Assembly (NCBI GenBank): GCA_019633425.1
Contig: WSUB01000123.1
Location: 1 to 64,000 of the forward strand
Reading direction: 5' to 3'
DNA length: 64,000 nt
Source: Tulasnella sp. 424
Taxonomy: Eukaryota; Basidiomycota; Agaricomycetes; Cantharellales; Tulasnellaceae
This document shows, in pieces, positions 34,025 through 45,445 of the stretch (position 1 is the first letter of the stretch; every line of letters starts with the position of its first letter). The position numbers and the translations under genes are program-made. The notes beneath the pieces were generated by a model that saw nothing but the letters and a program-made list of their open reading frames with translations, was not told where the DNA came from and ran no database searches.

Positions 34025-35570
34025 ATGCCAGCCTTTACTACAATTAATGTCTCTGCGCCTCCGATCTCAGCGCGCGATGATAATGCACCCAGGCCTGCGC
34101 ATCATGCAGACGATAACAAAACCTTATTTGTTAACCCGTGGCCATCGTACAGGTGAGTAGTTACCGCCACTGTGTTCCGTCATCTGAACCTCAAACATTA
34201 AGCGCTTGTGTTATCCCAGAGCTGGGAGCTTCTTTTCTCTGATGAAGGTAGCACATTGCAGATCGCAAAATTTAGAGTGATATGCTTATCGATATCCTGT
34301 TCCACCCTCAAGTTTTTCTATGTCAAGGTAGTTCACCCACCCGCTGTTCCGGAAGACTTGGCCACCAAGCTCGGTTTGCGGAAGCCCGACTTTGGTTACA
34401 CCGTCAATACCTCCTCGGAATCATCAACGCAGCCAGACGCTAATAAATCAAGCATGAAAGCTACCTGGTTAGGCCATGCGTGCTTCCTACTCGAGCTTCC
34501 TTGCCCAGATGGCGCAGCTCGTGGTGCCCGGATCCTATTCGACCCCATGTTCGAACATCGCTACTCCCCATTCACCTTTATGGGTCCTGCACGACGTATG
34601 CCACCACCATGCAAGCTTGAAGAACTCCCCTCAGTCGACATTGTCGTAATTTCGCACAACCACTACGACCATCTCGACACCCACAGCATCATCACCTTGG
34701 ATAGACTTTTCCGCCCACATTTCTTCGCTCCGCTGAACAACGGAGCGTTCTTCAAGGCTAACAAAGTAGCGGAGGAGAGGACTCACATCCTCGATTGGTG
34801 GGAGGCACGAAACGTTACCGTCGATCTTCCCAGTACCACTCCATCATCAGAAGAGACAGCGGAATCGACGGTCAAAACTACTTTCGAAGTCACGTGCACT
34901 CCGGCCCAACACTCTACTGGAAGGGGCTTGATGGATAAGTTCCACACGTTGTGGGCTTCTTGGGCGATCAGTGACTCTGCATCGGGGAAGAAGGTCTGGT
35001 TCGGTGGAGATACAGGGTACAGGACCGTTCATCCTGGCGAAAACGAAGACGGAATGCCAGTCTGCCCAGAGTTCAAGAGGATTGGCGAGAAATTTGGAGG
35101 GTTTGACCTCGCCTTCATCCCCATTGGGTGAGTATCTTTTTGTCAGGGATGGGGAACTTTCGGGGAGACCTAACAAATTCCTCTTTTTTCACAGGGCGTA
35201 TGATATCCGCGAAGTAAATTCCTGTGTCCACTGTGCTCCTCAGGATAGTGTCCGTATCTTCAAAGACGTTCAGGCGAAGAAAGCCATTGGAATGCATTGG
35301 TGCGCAGCCTCCTTGGGTTGCTTTGGAGCCTTGTGCTTACGTCATTTTCATCTTCCTTACTGGCGGCTTCATAAAGGGGGTACGTAGCGACTCACTTTTG
35401 ACCTGGTTACCCCCATACTCACCCTTCAGCCGCAATCTTTCAGAACATGGTCATTGACGACCGAACCTATCATGGAACCTCCTGAAAGGCTCCGCGAAGA
35501 ATGCGAGAAGCTTGGAATTCCGAGAGATGACTTCGATATTTGCGCTTTGGGGGAGACGGTATTTGGGTGA
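34025..35570 (+). CDS. NAPE-PLD-like metallo-beta-lactamase-fold hydrolase, copy F
   Basis: Intact 401-residue paralogue, sister of E. Exons: 34025-34152, 34220-34247, 34313-35127, 35195-35299, 35377-35379 and 35444-35570. Start MPAFTTINVSAPP, without a basic leader. Ligand motifs are HNHYDHLD, PAQHSTGR (His kept, next residue Ser), GGDTGYR and MHWGT. The C-terminus ends ETVFG instead of ETVFA. The micro-exon is GGG between AAAG and GTACGT; direct joining of exons 4 and 6 would give TGA. It is the last member of the array before the unrelated single-copy genes. Confidence 0.92.
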
Positions 35571-36166
35571 TTGCTTTGTGTCGGTAACTACCTTGGGCGG
35601 CCCTCTTTGTTGATGGACCGTGAGGCTGACGATGAGCAAAGTTGGCCATCTGTCTTACGTATTCGATATACAGCTTAGTGGATTTGATTCTCTTGAACTT
35701 TGGAGGCACGTATACCCAGTCCGAATCGTATGGATATTCCAACCGGTACCCTGGAGGTCGACTGTCTGTACCCGAGCGTCTGCCCCCGTCCGAAGCTGAC
35801 AGCGTACAGATGTGGTGGTTCATGTTTCATCTCCTCTACTCACTTCATGCAGCGCTTTCTTTCTGAGTTCTCGTCGTTCCCGTTACATCACGCCCGGGCC
35901 TGGTTTGGTCTCACGCGTCACTCTTTGTCTGCGCCCTCCAGTTTCCCCAACTCGCGAACGGACACGTACCTGACACCAAGATACAAGACGTTTCAGCCTA
36001 CCACAAAGAGACTCCGAAATTGCACGCAAGGTTCATTGTTCTCGTGGCGATTTTGCTCGAGGGCGTTGTTGCTGAGCGATTAGTTTAAGGTGGGCTGGTT
36101 TTGTTTAAATAAATCGTTGCTGCTACTTCGACTCTCGTCCTCCCATCCAACTTCATTTTTCTCGAA
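35571..36166. other. Spacer, nothing recognised
   Basis: A 127-codon plus-strand frame (35700-36083) is rich in Ser/Pro/Arg and has no family support. It overlaps a minus-strand frame of similar length, so neither is called. Confidence 0.4.
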
Positions 36167-38032
36167 ATGAACTTAATGAAGGAAAAATCTTCAAGTCTCT
36201 GCGTGGTAAGTCGTTTGAAGTATGACTGTCTTATCTTCGAGGTCCCTGACGCCTCCTCTTCCCTTACCAGTCGCGCCCAACGAAGCCTATGTCGAGGGTG
36301 TTTACAGATGGATTAGGCATTGGTGAGTACATAGTACCAGTGATGGAGTAATATATCCCCCCTTATTTACACGAATCTTTCAGACAGCGGAAGCGATCCG
36401 ATGGAGGAATCCAGAGTTTCCGACCTCGAGTCGCTGGCCAGGCCTTCAACGAATTTGAACACCGAGCACGGAAGCCGCGTTTCGTCTTTGCTAGAGAGAG
36501 TGAGAAAGACAAAGAGCACCCTCGCCTCTGGCAGAGAGGACAAACGGCCACCGAGTCCAAAGACGGAGGGAAACCTACCGTGCGAGGTACGTGCTTTTGT
36601 CACGTTCTCGAGTGAGTGCAGCTGAAGGTTAGGACTGACCGAGTAACTTCTTCGTAGGACTGCAAAAGGATGCCGAAAATCTGGATCACTATGGAGAGAG
36701 GTGGATGGATCGTGACAAGCAAGTGCTGCAAAGGATCTGGTGGTTGGGCAGGGGTTTGCCGGCGTTGCGAAGTGCTAACGGGTGACTTTTTTAACTCTTA
36801 GAATACGGACCGCCGAAGGATGAACAAAATAGCACATCAACGACGGCTGACCACGATGCCAACCTTCCTACCAAGGACCCAAGCCGTGCACCAGCACAAC
36901 CAACTAAAACGTTTAGGAAGAGAAGAGTGGCGACCAACTATAAACCAAAACCGAAGTCTAAGACGACAAGAAAGAAGAACGAGACGCTCTCTGTCGGACA
37001 GCCGCAAGAAGGCCACCAATCTTCTGAACCTGCACCGGGGCAATGGGTGACAGCTGGGATTGCCGATGAAACTCTTACGCCCGAGCCAGCCACTACAGCT
37101 AATGGAAATAAGACGAAGGGACGGACGAGACGGCAGCGCAAGGCAAAGAGTAAAGGCCCTTACGAGGAAGGAGCTACCCGCGACCTGACCGAAGAAGCGT
37201 CTGTCTATCTCGAAGAGGAGGCTCCAACAGGTCCCACCGTTGCCCAAGTGGAAATGGAGACTGTTAGTGTTACGCCCGTCGTTTCCGAGGAGGTTCAAGC
37301 CGTGACTACTACATTCGAGCAGACCCTTTCTTCCAACAAGGTGGAGGAAGACCCCGAATCTAGGGCGAACTCCATGCCAGTGTTCCGTGAAGAGGCTCCC
37401 GATTTCCCTTACACCCCTTCGACAGAAACCTCATACTCCGGCTCTACCCTGGGATCTACTCCTTGTGAGTTACTTCTCATCTACATTAATATGCTCTGCT
37501 CTGGACTTATTTCACTTTTGTGTTAGTGTTCACGCCGAGATCTGCTGTTCCTCCAATTGGGGCAACGACAGCACAGCACTCCAACCTTCCTCAAACAGTA
37601 AATTTTTTCTGGCCTTCCCCTTATTCCGGCCCGACCTACACACCAAACTACTATTTTGGACCTCAACCGTTTTATTCTCCCTCGTTCGTGGGTCTTCGGC
37701 AACATCCTTTCGGCACTCTAGGTACACTTCAAAACCCAATGATTTCGATGGGGAACACCTACGGACCGCCCCCTGGTTTCACGCACTGGAATGACCCACA
37801 GACCCATTCTAATACTCATGTTGACCTCCCAGTCTCCGCCACTCATGTTTCGGGTCTTCAGGCCCGCCAACCTTATTCAAGCTACCAGGCCGAGTCAGGA
37901 TTTGCTCACCAGCCTGCCGCACGACATCTGATACCACCGTTTGAGCCCGTTTACCCATCCCTCAACGATCCTCCCTCTCATTTCCTCTATGATAGCTATC
38001 AGTTTGCGTACAACCCGATTCCACAATCTTGA
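36167..38032 (+). CDS. Low-complexity, probably nuclear protein (unknown function)
   Basis: Multi-exon gene starting MNLMKEKSSSLCV (36167). Following exons encode SRPTKPMSRVFTDG and DPMEESRVSDLESLARP with a charged stretch (gtacgt donor near 36585). A short exon reads DCKRMPKIWITMERGGW, and a long exon carries a very basic tract (KPKPKSKTTRKK, TRRQRKAKSK) then acidic sequence ending STETSYSGSTLGSTP. The last exon (37530-38032) is rich in Pro, Tyr, Gln and Ser and ends NPIPQS. The junction into the long exon (36802) needs phase 1. The best fit is a GC-AG intron from 36719 (AA|GCAAGT), though a weaker GT donor about 20 bases on also works. The basic tracts suggest nuclear import. No domain is recognised. 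Confidence 0.65.
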
Positions 38033-38227
38033 AGTGGACCCTCGGGCCAATTTAAAGAGGTATCGGGGAAAGCGTTTATGGCTTTCGATTTAAATAATAT
38101 GATATGGCAATTTCTTTCTGAGCTACCTAATACATATCGTGCTTTTTTGGTTGATCAGAGTCAGCGAACTGGAAGACTAGCTTTCCCTATTGGAACCTGA
38201 GGCAATACTATTTTAATCGTCGAGAGT

Positions 38228-38720
38228 CTACTGTTGAAGTGGTACACCTTGCACAGCAACCTCCTTTATTCCATCCATTCCAACAAAAATACGAGCGTTT
38301 TTGTAGTCGGGTTCCCCGGCGGCAGTACGCAAATCCAGTTTCAGGTCGGGCGGGCGAACGACTTGCATTCCCTCCTTCCCCCGAAGCATCTTTAAGTCGT
38401 ATCTGCGTTTCAGTGAGTCCTTGAGTCTCATGTCAATAGAACTGGACGGTGGGGGTGATTGGAATTCATGAAACAAAGAGTGATGGAAAATGGCGTGGGA
38501 CTTCGATGGTGTGGATGAATTTGGGTATAATCGGTCTCATGACTTTGAAACTCCGCTTACGCCGTATCTCCGTTGGCGGTTTCCCTTCCTCCCCCTCTAA
38601 CTCTATCCACTTCGCCACCAAGTTTAAGTCTCTCGTGTTCGAGGAAATATCATCTTGTGAGGCTTCGCTAACTCATTTTACGCTCTCGCTTGACGACTCT
38701 AGCTGCCTCTGAACAGCTGT
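38228..38720 (-). pseudogene. F-box/LRR gene relic (3' end only)
   Basis: On the minus strand the last 80 codons read RLKDSLKRRYDLK, VVRPPDLKLDL and FVGMDGIKEVAVQGVPL. This matches the C-terminus of the F-box gene at 28189-29954 (LKESLERRYKGPD, RPPDLNLDF, FVRMDGVTEVAIRGVPL). Upstream sequence is degraded and no F-box is present. It is a truncated duplicate about 9 kb from its relative. Confidence 0.7.
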
Positions 38721-38725
38721 AGGTC

Positions 38726-40250
38726 ATGTCGGACAAAGCGCCAGTTTCATACTCGGCTCGCCCGGACTGGGGAGATGTCACTCCTATTCCTCAAGCGGAC
38801 GACGGAAAAGTGCTCGCTCCCATTCTCTACAGCCAAGAATGTATGCATGCATCGTTCGTGTCTCGGCTTACTCTTTGACCCATGATCCTCGTAGATAAGG
38901 AAGCAATGGACTACTTTCGCGCAATACTTCAAAAGGAGGAATACAGTGAACGGGTCCTTGGCCTCACTGAGCACATAATTCGAATGAACCCTGCTCATTA
39001 CTCGGTGTGGTAGGTGTTATCATGTTTCCCAATATGGCCCAAACGTCGACGCGCTGACTCTCAAGTTCCCAAGGCAATACCGTTATCGAACACTTATCAA
39101 GATCAACTCCCCGCTGGACAAAGAGCTCGAACTAATCAACTCTATGATGGCCCAGAATCTCAAAACATATCAAATTTGGCACCACCGACGGCTTCTTCAA
39201 ACTCACCTTCGTGAACCTTATACCGAACTCGCCTTCATCACCAAGAGCTTGCGTCCAGACCCGGTGGACCCTGAAGACGACGATGAGGATGAATCGGAAG
39301 ATGAAGAAACCCCCGAGACTGGGGTCTGCGACAACACAAAGCCCCCTCCTACCCCCAAAACCCCAACGTCAACTCAGGCCAAAAAGCCAAGAGCCAAGTC
39401 TTCAGTCGATACCAAGAACTATCATACTTGGGCCTATCGCCAGTGGCTCCTTGCTGAGTTCAACTCTCCTGAATTATGGGCAGGAGAGCTCGAGTTTGTC
39501 GACGAGATGCTCAGGCACGACATTCGTAACAACTCTGCCTGGCACCATCGCTTCTTCGTCACTTTCGACAGCGGGATACGGGAAGGGGAAGAGGATAGAC
39601 AAGCTGTTGCGCGGCGAGAGATCGAGTACGTCGTATCCTCGTAATTGTTTCTGCTGGTAAGATGACTGACTCGGAACCTTTAGCTACGCAAAGGATAAGA
39701 TATCCTATGTACCGAACAACGCCTCTGCTTGGAACTACCTGAGGGGGTACGTCCCCTGATATCATCCTAATACTTCAACCCGTTCTGACGATAGCTGGCC
39801 ACAGTGTTCTAAGAACGACCCAAACCCCGTTTGAGGAATTAGAGGCTTTCGTCATCCCTTACACGCTCCCGGCAGCTTCTGCCCTCAAATCCGAAGAGAC
39901 CATCGACCTTGAAAACCCTCGTCCATCGCCCGGGGCGCAGCTACCTTGTGCTTTGGCCATAGAGCTTCTAGCGGACATCTACTTGGAGAAAGCAGCGGGA
40001 GGCGATGGAGCCGCCGCAGATTGCCTGAAGAAAGCCGACGACGTGAGCTGTCCTCTCGTCACCCAAGACCTTTGCTAATGCACGCGACTCGCGATAGCTG
40101 TTCACCTCACTAGCCACTGAGCACGACACGATTCGAAGAAAGTGGGTCATTCAACAGCTATGCTGGTTATACAACACTTTAACCATAATCCGGTCTAGGT
40201 ATTGGGACTACAGGCGAAACAAGGCAAAGAAACAACTTGCAGATCAATAA
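38726..40250 (+). CDS. RAM2: Protein farnesyl/geranylgeranyltransferase type I alpha subunit
   Basis: Alpha subunit shared by farnesyltransferase and geranylgeranyltransferase I, which attach isoprenoids to CaaX proteins such as Ras and Rho. Exons: 38726-38840, 38895-39009, 39074-39625, 39684-39746, 39805-40042, 40098-40141 and 40199-40250, all with matching phases. PPTA repeats are visible: QYRYRTLIKI, YQIWHHRRLLQTH, NYHTWAYRQWLL, NNSAWHHRFFV and NASAWNYLRG. N-terminal DYFRAILQKEEYSERVLGLT is typical of the family. An acidic, low-complexity insert (about residues 140-185) between the second and third repeats is longer than in yeast. It acts in the cytosol with a beta subunit encoded elsewhere. 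Conserved, single copy here. Confidence 0.93.
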
Positions 40251-40357
40251 GTCCTTCCAGAATCCGAGTAAAATATGAGAATATAAGAGCACGTTGTAAC
40301 ATGTAGCAGAGTATATAATGTAACAGCGTAACAAGTGAGGACAGGTTACAGGTTGCT

Positions 40358-43300
40358 CTATCGGAGAGTACTTCTCGAGCTTTCTAGGCTCCCAGAGGCA
40401 CCGTTCCTTCCCTCGCGCGGTGGTATGGGAATCGGATGCACGACGGAGTGACTTTCGTCTTCCGGGAACGGTACTTTTTCAGATATAAATTCATCCTCGC
40501 CGAAGTGCTGTTTTTCGTTGAGGTCATCGCCAGCCTCTGTGCCCGAATCAAGGGCCTCTTCAACCATAGCGCCTTCTTCGTGCATGGCTTCGTATGCCAT
40601 ATCAGACACCTGAACCGATATACCGGTGGTCAATGAACTCGCCGCGCGAATAAAGCATGGAGAATCATGGTGCTCACGTCAAGATTCTGTGCTGAAGCAA
40701 TGCCTTTGAAGAGGAGACCTTCCTGATGCTCATGCAACGTCCGCCTTAGTGACCGGGAAACGAAGGATGACATGACGCTGAGTGACCAGGTCGGTGGCAC
40801 AGAATCCAACACCTGTTGGGCAGGTCAGTAATTAAGACGTATGTGTTTGTATCATTATCCTTACGTCGACGACATCAAGGTTGACGGCCTGAGCGTTGAG
40901 TAGTTGGGCAGTCTCCTGGGCCATATCATCACTATAATGAGCAGTTTATGAGTTTCACCAAATCCCAGAAGTACAGCATTGCCACGTGCCCTCCTTTCAT
41001 GTACACTCTCATGAGGGTGGAGATAAGCGCTTTCTTGGTTTCCTCGGAGACTGGTGCTCGAACCGACGTCGAGCGACTACTCGTCGTTGTACCCCTCATG
41101 GCGGCAGTTCCAAATCCGGATCCAGGGCTGGTTGCTGTAACTAGTTGTCCCCAAGGTTCAATGCTCATCTGGTGAGCCACAGCCGACGCCACCTTGGGAG
41201 GGATAACGTCACCGCCAAGCGTGCAATAGGCTTCTGCTGTCGTAGAGTCCTTCAGAGAATGGACAAGGAGGGAAAGAGCTCCATCATGATTCCCAATCTA
41301 CAGATAGGCATGAGTACTGCTGGTGAGCGGTAAGCTTCTTTCAAGTTAAGGACTTACTCGGCCATAGACGATTGCAGTTTCTAGGGGGAATAAATTCTTG
41401 CTGTCTAAGGCCTCTAACCGGTTACGAATGGCTTCCAAGTCGTACTGGGTGGATCCCTGTAAGAAGAGAGCGAGCTTGGCACGGGCCAAGGCATGCTGGT
41501 GATCGGCGAGTTTTGATAGGTACGAAAGGAACGGCACAGAATTCATCGAAGAGTCCATGGGCGTTCCCCGACTGGCAGTGTACGTGGTCACTGTGTGTGA
41601 TGGCAATTAATATGACTCCTTGGAGCGGCTGAACAGTACGTACAAGCTGTTCTCCACATGCGCACAACTTCGGGGTCTTCAAGAGATGAGACGAGACGTT
41701 CGATATAGCTTGTTACGAGTTGAGTAGACAAAGCGGGTTCCTGGAGAACCGAAGGTAAGACGAAATCGCCATGAACGAGCATGTTTCCACCTACCGAATT
41801 CCGTCGAGTTAAGACCAAATGCTCCAGGTATTGCTCCCCAACACCTGCATCCGCAGCACGTAAAGCACGAAGGACCAAGTTTTCATCCAGCTTCATCCCA
41901 CGTTTCGAGTCTTTAGTGGTAAATAACTGATTGGGGAACATGATTAGTTGATCGTTCGTCGTTGAAGGCGAACAAAACCGAGACTGAACGTACCTTGAGA
42001 CTAGCTTCCGGATCATGTTTTATAAGCCAGATGCCATAACGTTGCACGAGAACGCGATCTTTGGTCTCCAGGAGTAAATCTTTTATTCGAGGCAAGGGAT
42101 TGGCTAGTGCAGGATCCTTCCATTCCCCATCCACGACTCTGCAGAAAGGAAGTGGTAAGATAAGGTATCGTAAAGTTTCTTAGGTCAGCACAATACGCAC
42201 TTGGTCCATATTTCCAAAAGCTTGCTTTCATCTCCCTTTTTCTCGTACAATTTTGATAGTACAGTAAATTTGTGATGCTCGATCAACAAGGCTTCCAGTT
42301 CAGCGACGATGATGTTTTCCGACATGTTTACAAGAGCCATCATTTGGGGCGTCTGATTCTCTTCGATGTGTATCTTAAGCAAGGCAGTATCCACGATCTA
42401 GAATGGCGCACGTCGGAATGAGCAGCTGGGATGATTGGGTCTAGCAGACTTACTTTCTGAACCTTCGGAACATCGAGTGGATCGACCACGAGACTGGCCA
42501 CATTGTCGCGCGACTTCTTCAAGAAGGATGCTAGCATATCGCGAGCCGTCATATTGAGCACCCGCCTCAATTCAGCTGTTGGAGTTGCTTCTTCGACAGA
42601 CGGCTGGATGTGGGGGTGGTAATTCCTGACTAGGTTCGCCATAACTGCAGGTCAGCCGTCGATCACGGTTCCCCATGGTCAGTGTGCGGGTGCAAAATGG
42701 AGGACAGGAGAAAGAATAATCCACGAGAGAAAGGACCAAAAAGGTTGTAGGTAGGACAGACGAAGAGACTCACTGATGGCGTCAATGGAGTCAAAAGCGC
42801 GGGCTTGGTCTGCCACACCAGCGAAGACAGAAAGCTCTTCAGAAGTCGTGATCATGTTACCCCGTAGCTCAGGGAACAAACGAACGAGCAACCGTGGGTC
42901 CGTCTTGCCAAGAAGAAAGTGTTTCCCAGCATCCTCGAACCCGGTGGCAAAGAGATGGCGATAGGCAATGCGTTGGTGAATAAGCAAAATTTCTCGGATC
43001 TGTGAAAGGGGGTCAGGTTGACAGATGAAGACCCAACAAGCGAACTAACCTCTCCTTCATCCACAAGACCAGTGGATTTTTCCAGCTTTTCGCGCGCCTG
43101 GCTGAGAAGGCCCACCGCATCTTCGACTCGATTACTCTCCAGTAAAGAGTCTATTTGGGACCCAAGCGTTGACGGTAAAAGCGAGTGCATTCCTCGAAGG
43201 CCAGAAACCAGCGTTCCAGATCGGCTAAAGCTCGCTTCTGAAATGCTCTTTGTCGACCTTCCGCTCACTGAACGGTTGAGACCCGGTTGCGCGGCTGGCG

Positions 43301-44900
43301 TAGACGGAGGTGTAAGACCTGAGCCGCTGGGAGGTGATGTCGGATCTTGGGTTGGCCTCGACTTGCTGGGCGTAGCCGGTGGAGGGTTCAGAAGCGGGAT
43401 GACAACTGGTTTAATCGCGTTGTTTCGCTGAAGGGAAGGAACCAAAAATCCTCCAATGCTGCTGCTAAGCAAGCAAGGTTGAAGTGTTGTAGGACAAGAG
43501 AGCACGGCCACAATGGAAAGCGTTACGATGCTGTGAATTTCAATTGTGCCATTCGGTAGTAAGGCGGCGACGTATGGAAAGTCGATACCTAGGCGAAGAC
43601 GTCAGTACCCCGCTATTATGGATAGGTGAGGTGCATACATATTGATAGCGGATGCTGGGGATAATCCAGCGTGCCTCGGGTTGGATCGCCCAATCCCGTC
43701 ATAAAGAATCCAAGAGCACCATTGCCCGTCCAAATCGCCAGCATGAACTCGCTGGTGTCAGAGACAGCCATCAGGGGCTTAACGTGTTGAGGCGGGAGAG
43801 ATTGGTCTTGAGACCACTCCATCAGTTCCAATGCCTCTCCAGCATCGACGTTGACGATCCAATAACTCTTTGGGTCGGCGAGACAGAGATGAGGGCCAGA
43901 GAGGCAGGCCTTGATGGCACCGTTTGGGAATGGAATATCCTACTGATGTGTGCAGTGAGATACAGCTCTCGTAAAATAAGGGTTTAGTTTCGGGGAGTTC
44001 TTACCTTGACTTGGGCAAGTCGCTCTCGGAGGGCATACACAACCACGACGCGTCGCCTTACCACACACAACCGGATGGGAGGGATATTTTGGGTTGAAGG
44101 GGCATTGTTGCTGGTTTTAATTGCAGTCTCATCTATTGCGAACTCGGTCACCCCTCGTAGGGGGGAGATCACGGATGCAGGAAGAGGATCGAGAGCAGGA
44201 AGAGTATAAAAATGTATGACGCCGCCTAGTATTATAGGATAAATAGATTCATTAGATCGCATCCTATACCACTCAACTGAGTCTCAAGCCGAACCTGAGA
44301 GCACAAGGGCCTTGCCAAGCGCTGGCACAAGGGCGATTTTGTCGACTGCCTTGCCACCAGGTACAGTTTGTAGGGATGCGATGGCATATGGATCGCCCTG
44401 CTATAATTGGATTACTAAATGTACTATGGTGCGCAAGATCGAAGGTAGAGCTTACTGATGAGCCGTCATCGTCTCTGACAGAGTACCGGATGAGGGTACC
44501 GTCTGTGCATCCAACAATGATATCCTTGTCTTTAATGGAGTTCAGTCTTACAGCTTTTAACCAGAGAAAACCAAAATGACCACTCACTATACGCTTGGAC
44601 GCATTTTACCTCCCGTCCAGCTGATTGTTGCTGTCTCTGGGAGTCGTTCGCGGCCGCAGTGTTGGCCCCACGTGCCGGCGAAGCCGTCCCGCCCATAACT
44701 CTGGAGAAAAGAGGAGCAGCCGAGGCGAGGTTACTAAGTGCCCCTTCTGTAGTCGACCGAATGAAGCTGTCGAAGTCTCCAGAGCTGCTTGGTGCATGGC
44801 CATGTCTTGACGCTTGAGCGGGGGGTTGAGGAAGGTCGGAGATGAGGGGCTGAAGTTGGAAAGGCGGAACCTCTATAGGTCGGATCGGAGCTGAAGTCAT
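40358..44900 (-). CDS. Vps3/TGFBRAP1-Vps39 family vacuolar sorting protein
   Basis: Large multi-exon gene starting MTSAPIRPIEVPP (44900) and ending at 40358. The N-terminal part is a CNH-like beta-propeller (VKCVQAYSEW, IIVGCTDGTLIRYSV, GVTEFAIDETAI, FMLAIWTGNGALGFF). Then come Ser/Pro-rich linkers and helical clathrin-repeat-like sequence (EKKGDESKLLEIW, RYGIWLIKHDPEASLK, LEHLVLTRRNS, FPLETAIVYGRIGNHDGALS). The YGxWLxxxDPEASLKxF element and the order of parts fit the TGFBRAP1/Vps3 branch, a CORVET subunit that tethers Rab5-positive endosomes. Vps39 of HOPS is the alternative. The C-terminus is acidic and low in complexity. At least twelve short introns interrupt it. The far C-terminal zinc-binding motif of Vps39 was not seen. 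Confidence 0.75.
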
Positions 44901-45445
44901 TTTCGAATTTGCGAGACTACTGGTTGCCAGCAGCGTTTATGAGCATGGGACGGCACGCCGTTTACGCTATTTCAGACAGCGAGGTGGGCCTGTAGGAATT
45001 GCAATGCGAACTGCCGAGGTGGTTTACATCAGTGCCAGGCACACCGAACCGCGGGAAATCTATAATGGAGAGATTTCATTATGCCCATCAATGCAATTTG
45101 TTATCAACTGTGGATATCCTGTACAGCAACCATATCACAGCGATTGGCTTCCGAAGATTCTGTAACAGAGTCCAGATCTAATGCTAGTCGATGATATGTA
45201 TGTACAAATGGAGAGGGGAAAAACAAAGTAGGAGAGCGGTGAAGTAAAGTAACAATGCAATATAAAAACAACCAGAAGAAGGAAAAACCCCGAAGAGAAG
45301 CATGAAGGGAGAGGGGATCAACGTGCTGCAGAATCATGGTGGGGGGAGACCAGCGCCGTGCATACTCGACGAAGTGGAATAAGGATATCCGTCAATAAGG
45401 ATTCCTCAGGAACCCGTTTTAGAAGTTATCAAAGGCATGGAAGGC
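44901..45445. other. Spacer between two minus-strand genes
   Basis: Upstream region of the Vps3-like gene and 3' flank of the transcription factor gene. No other gene is supported. Confidence 0.6.

Noticed and set aside
35700..36083. 127-codon plus-strand frame after copy F
   Set aside because: Overlaps an equally long minus-strand frame; no recognisable features in either.
36782..36801. 20-nt intron using the donor GTGACT
   Set aside because: It fits the phase but is too short for spliceosomal splicing; longer alternatives exist.
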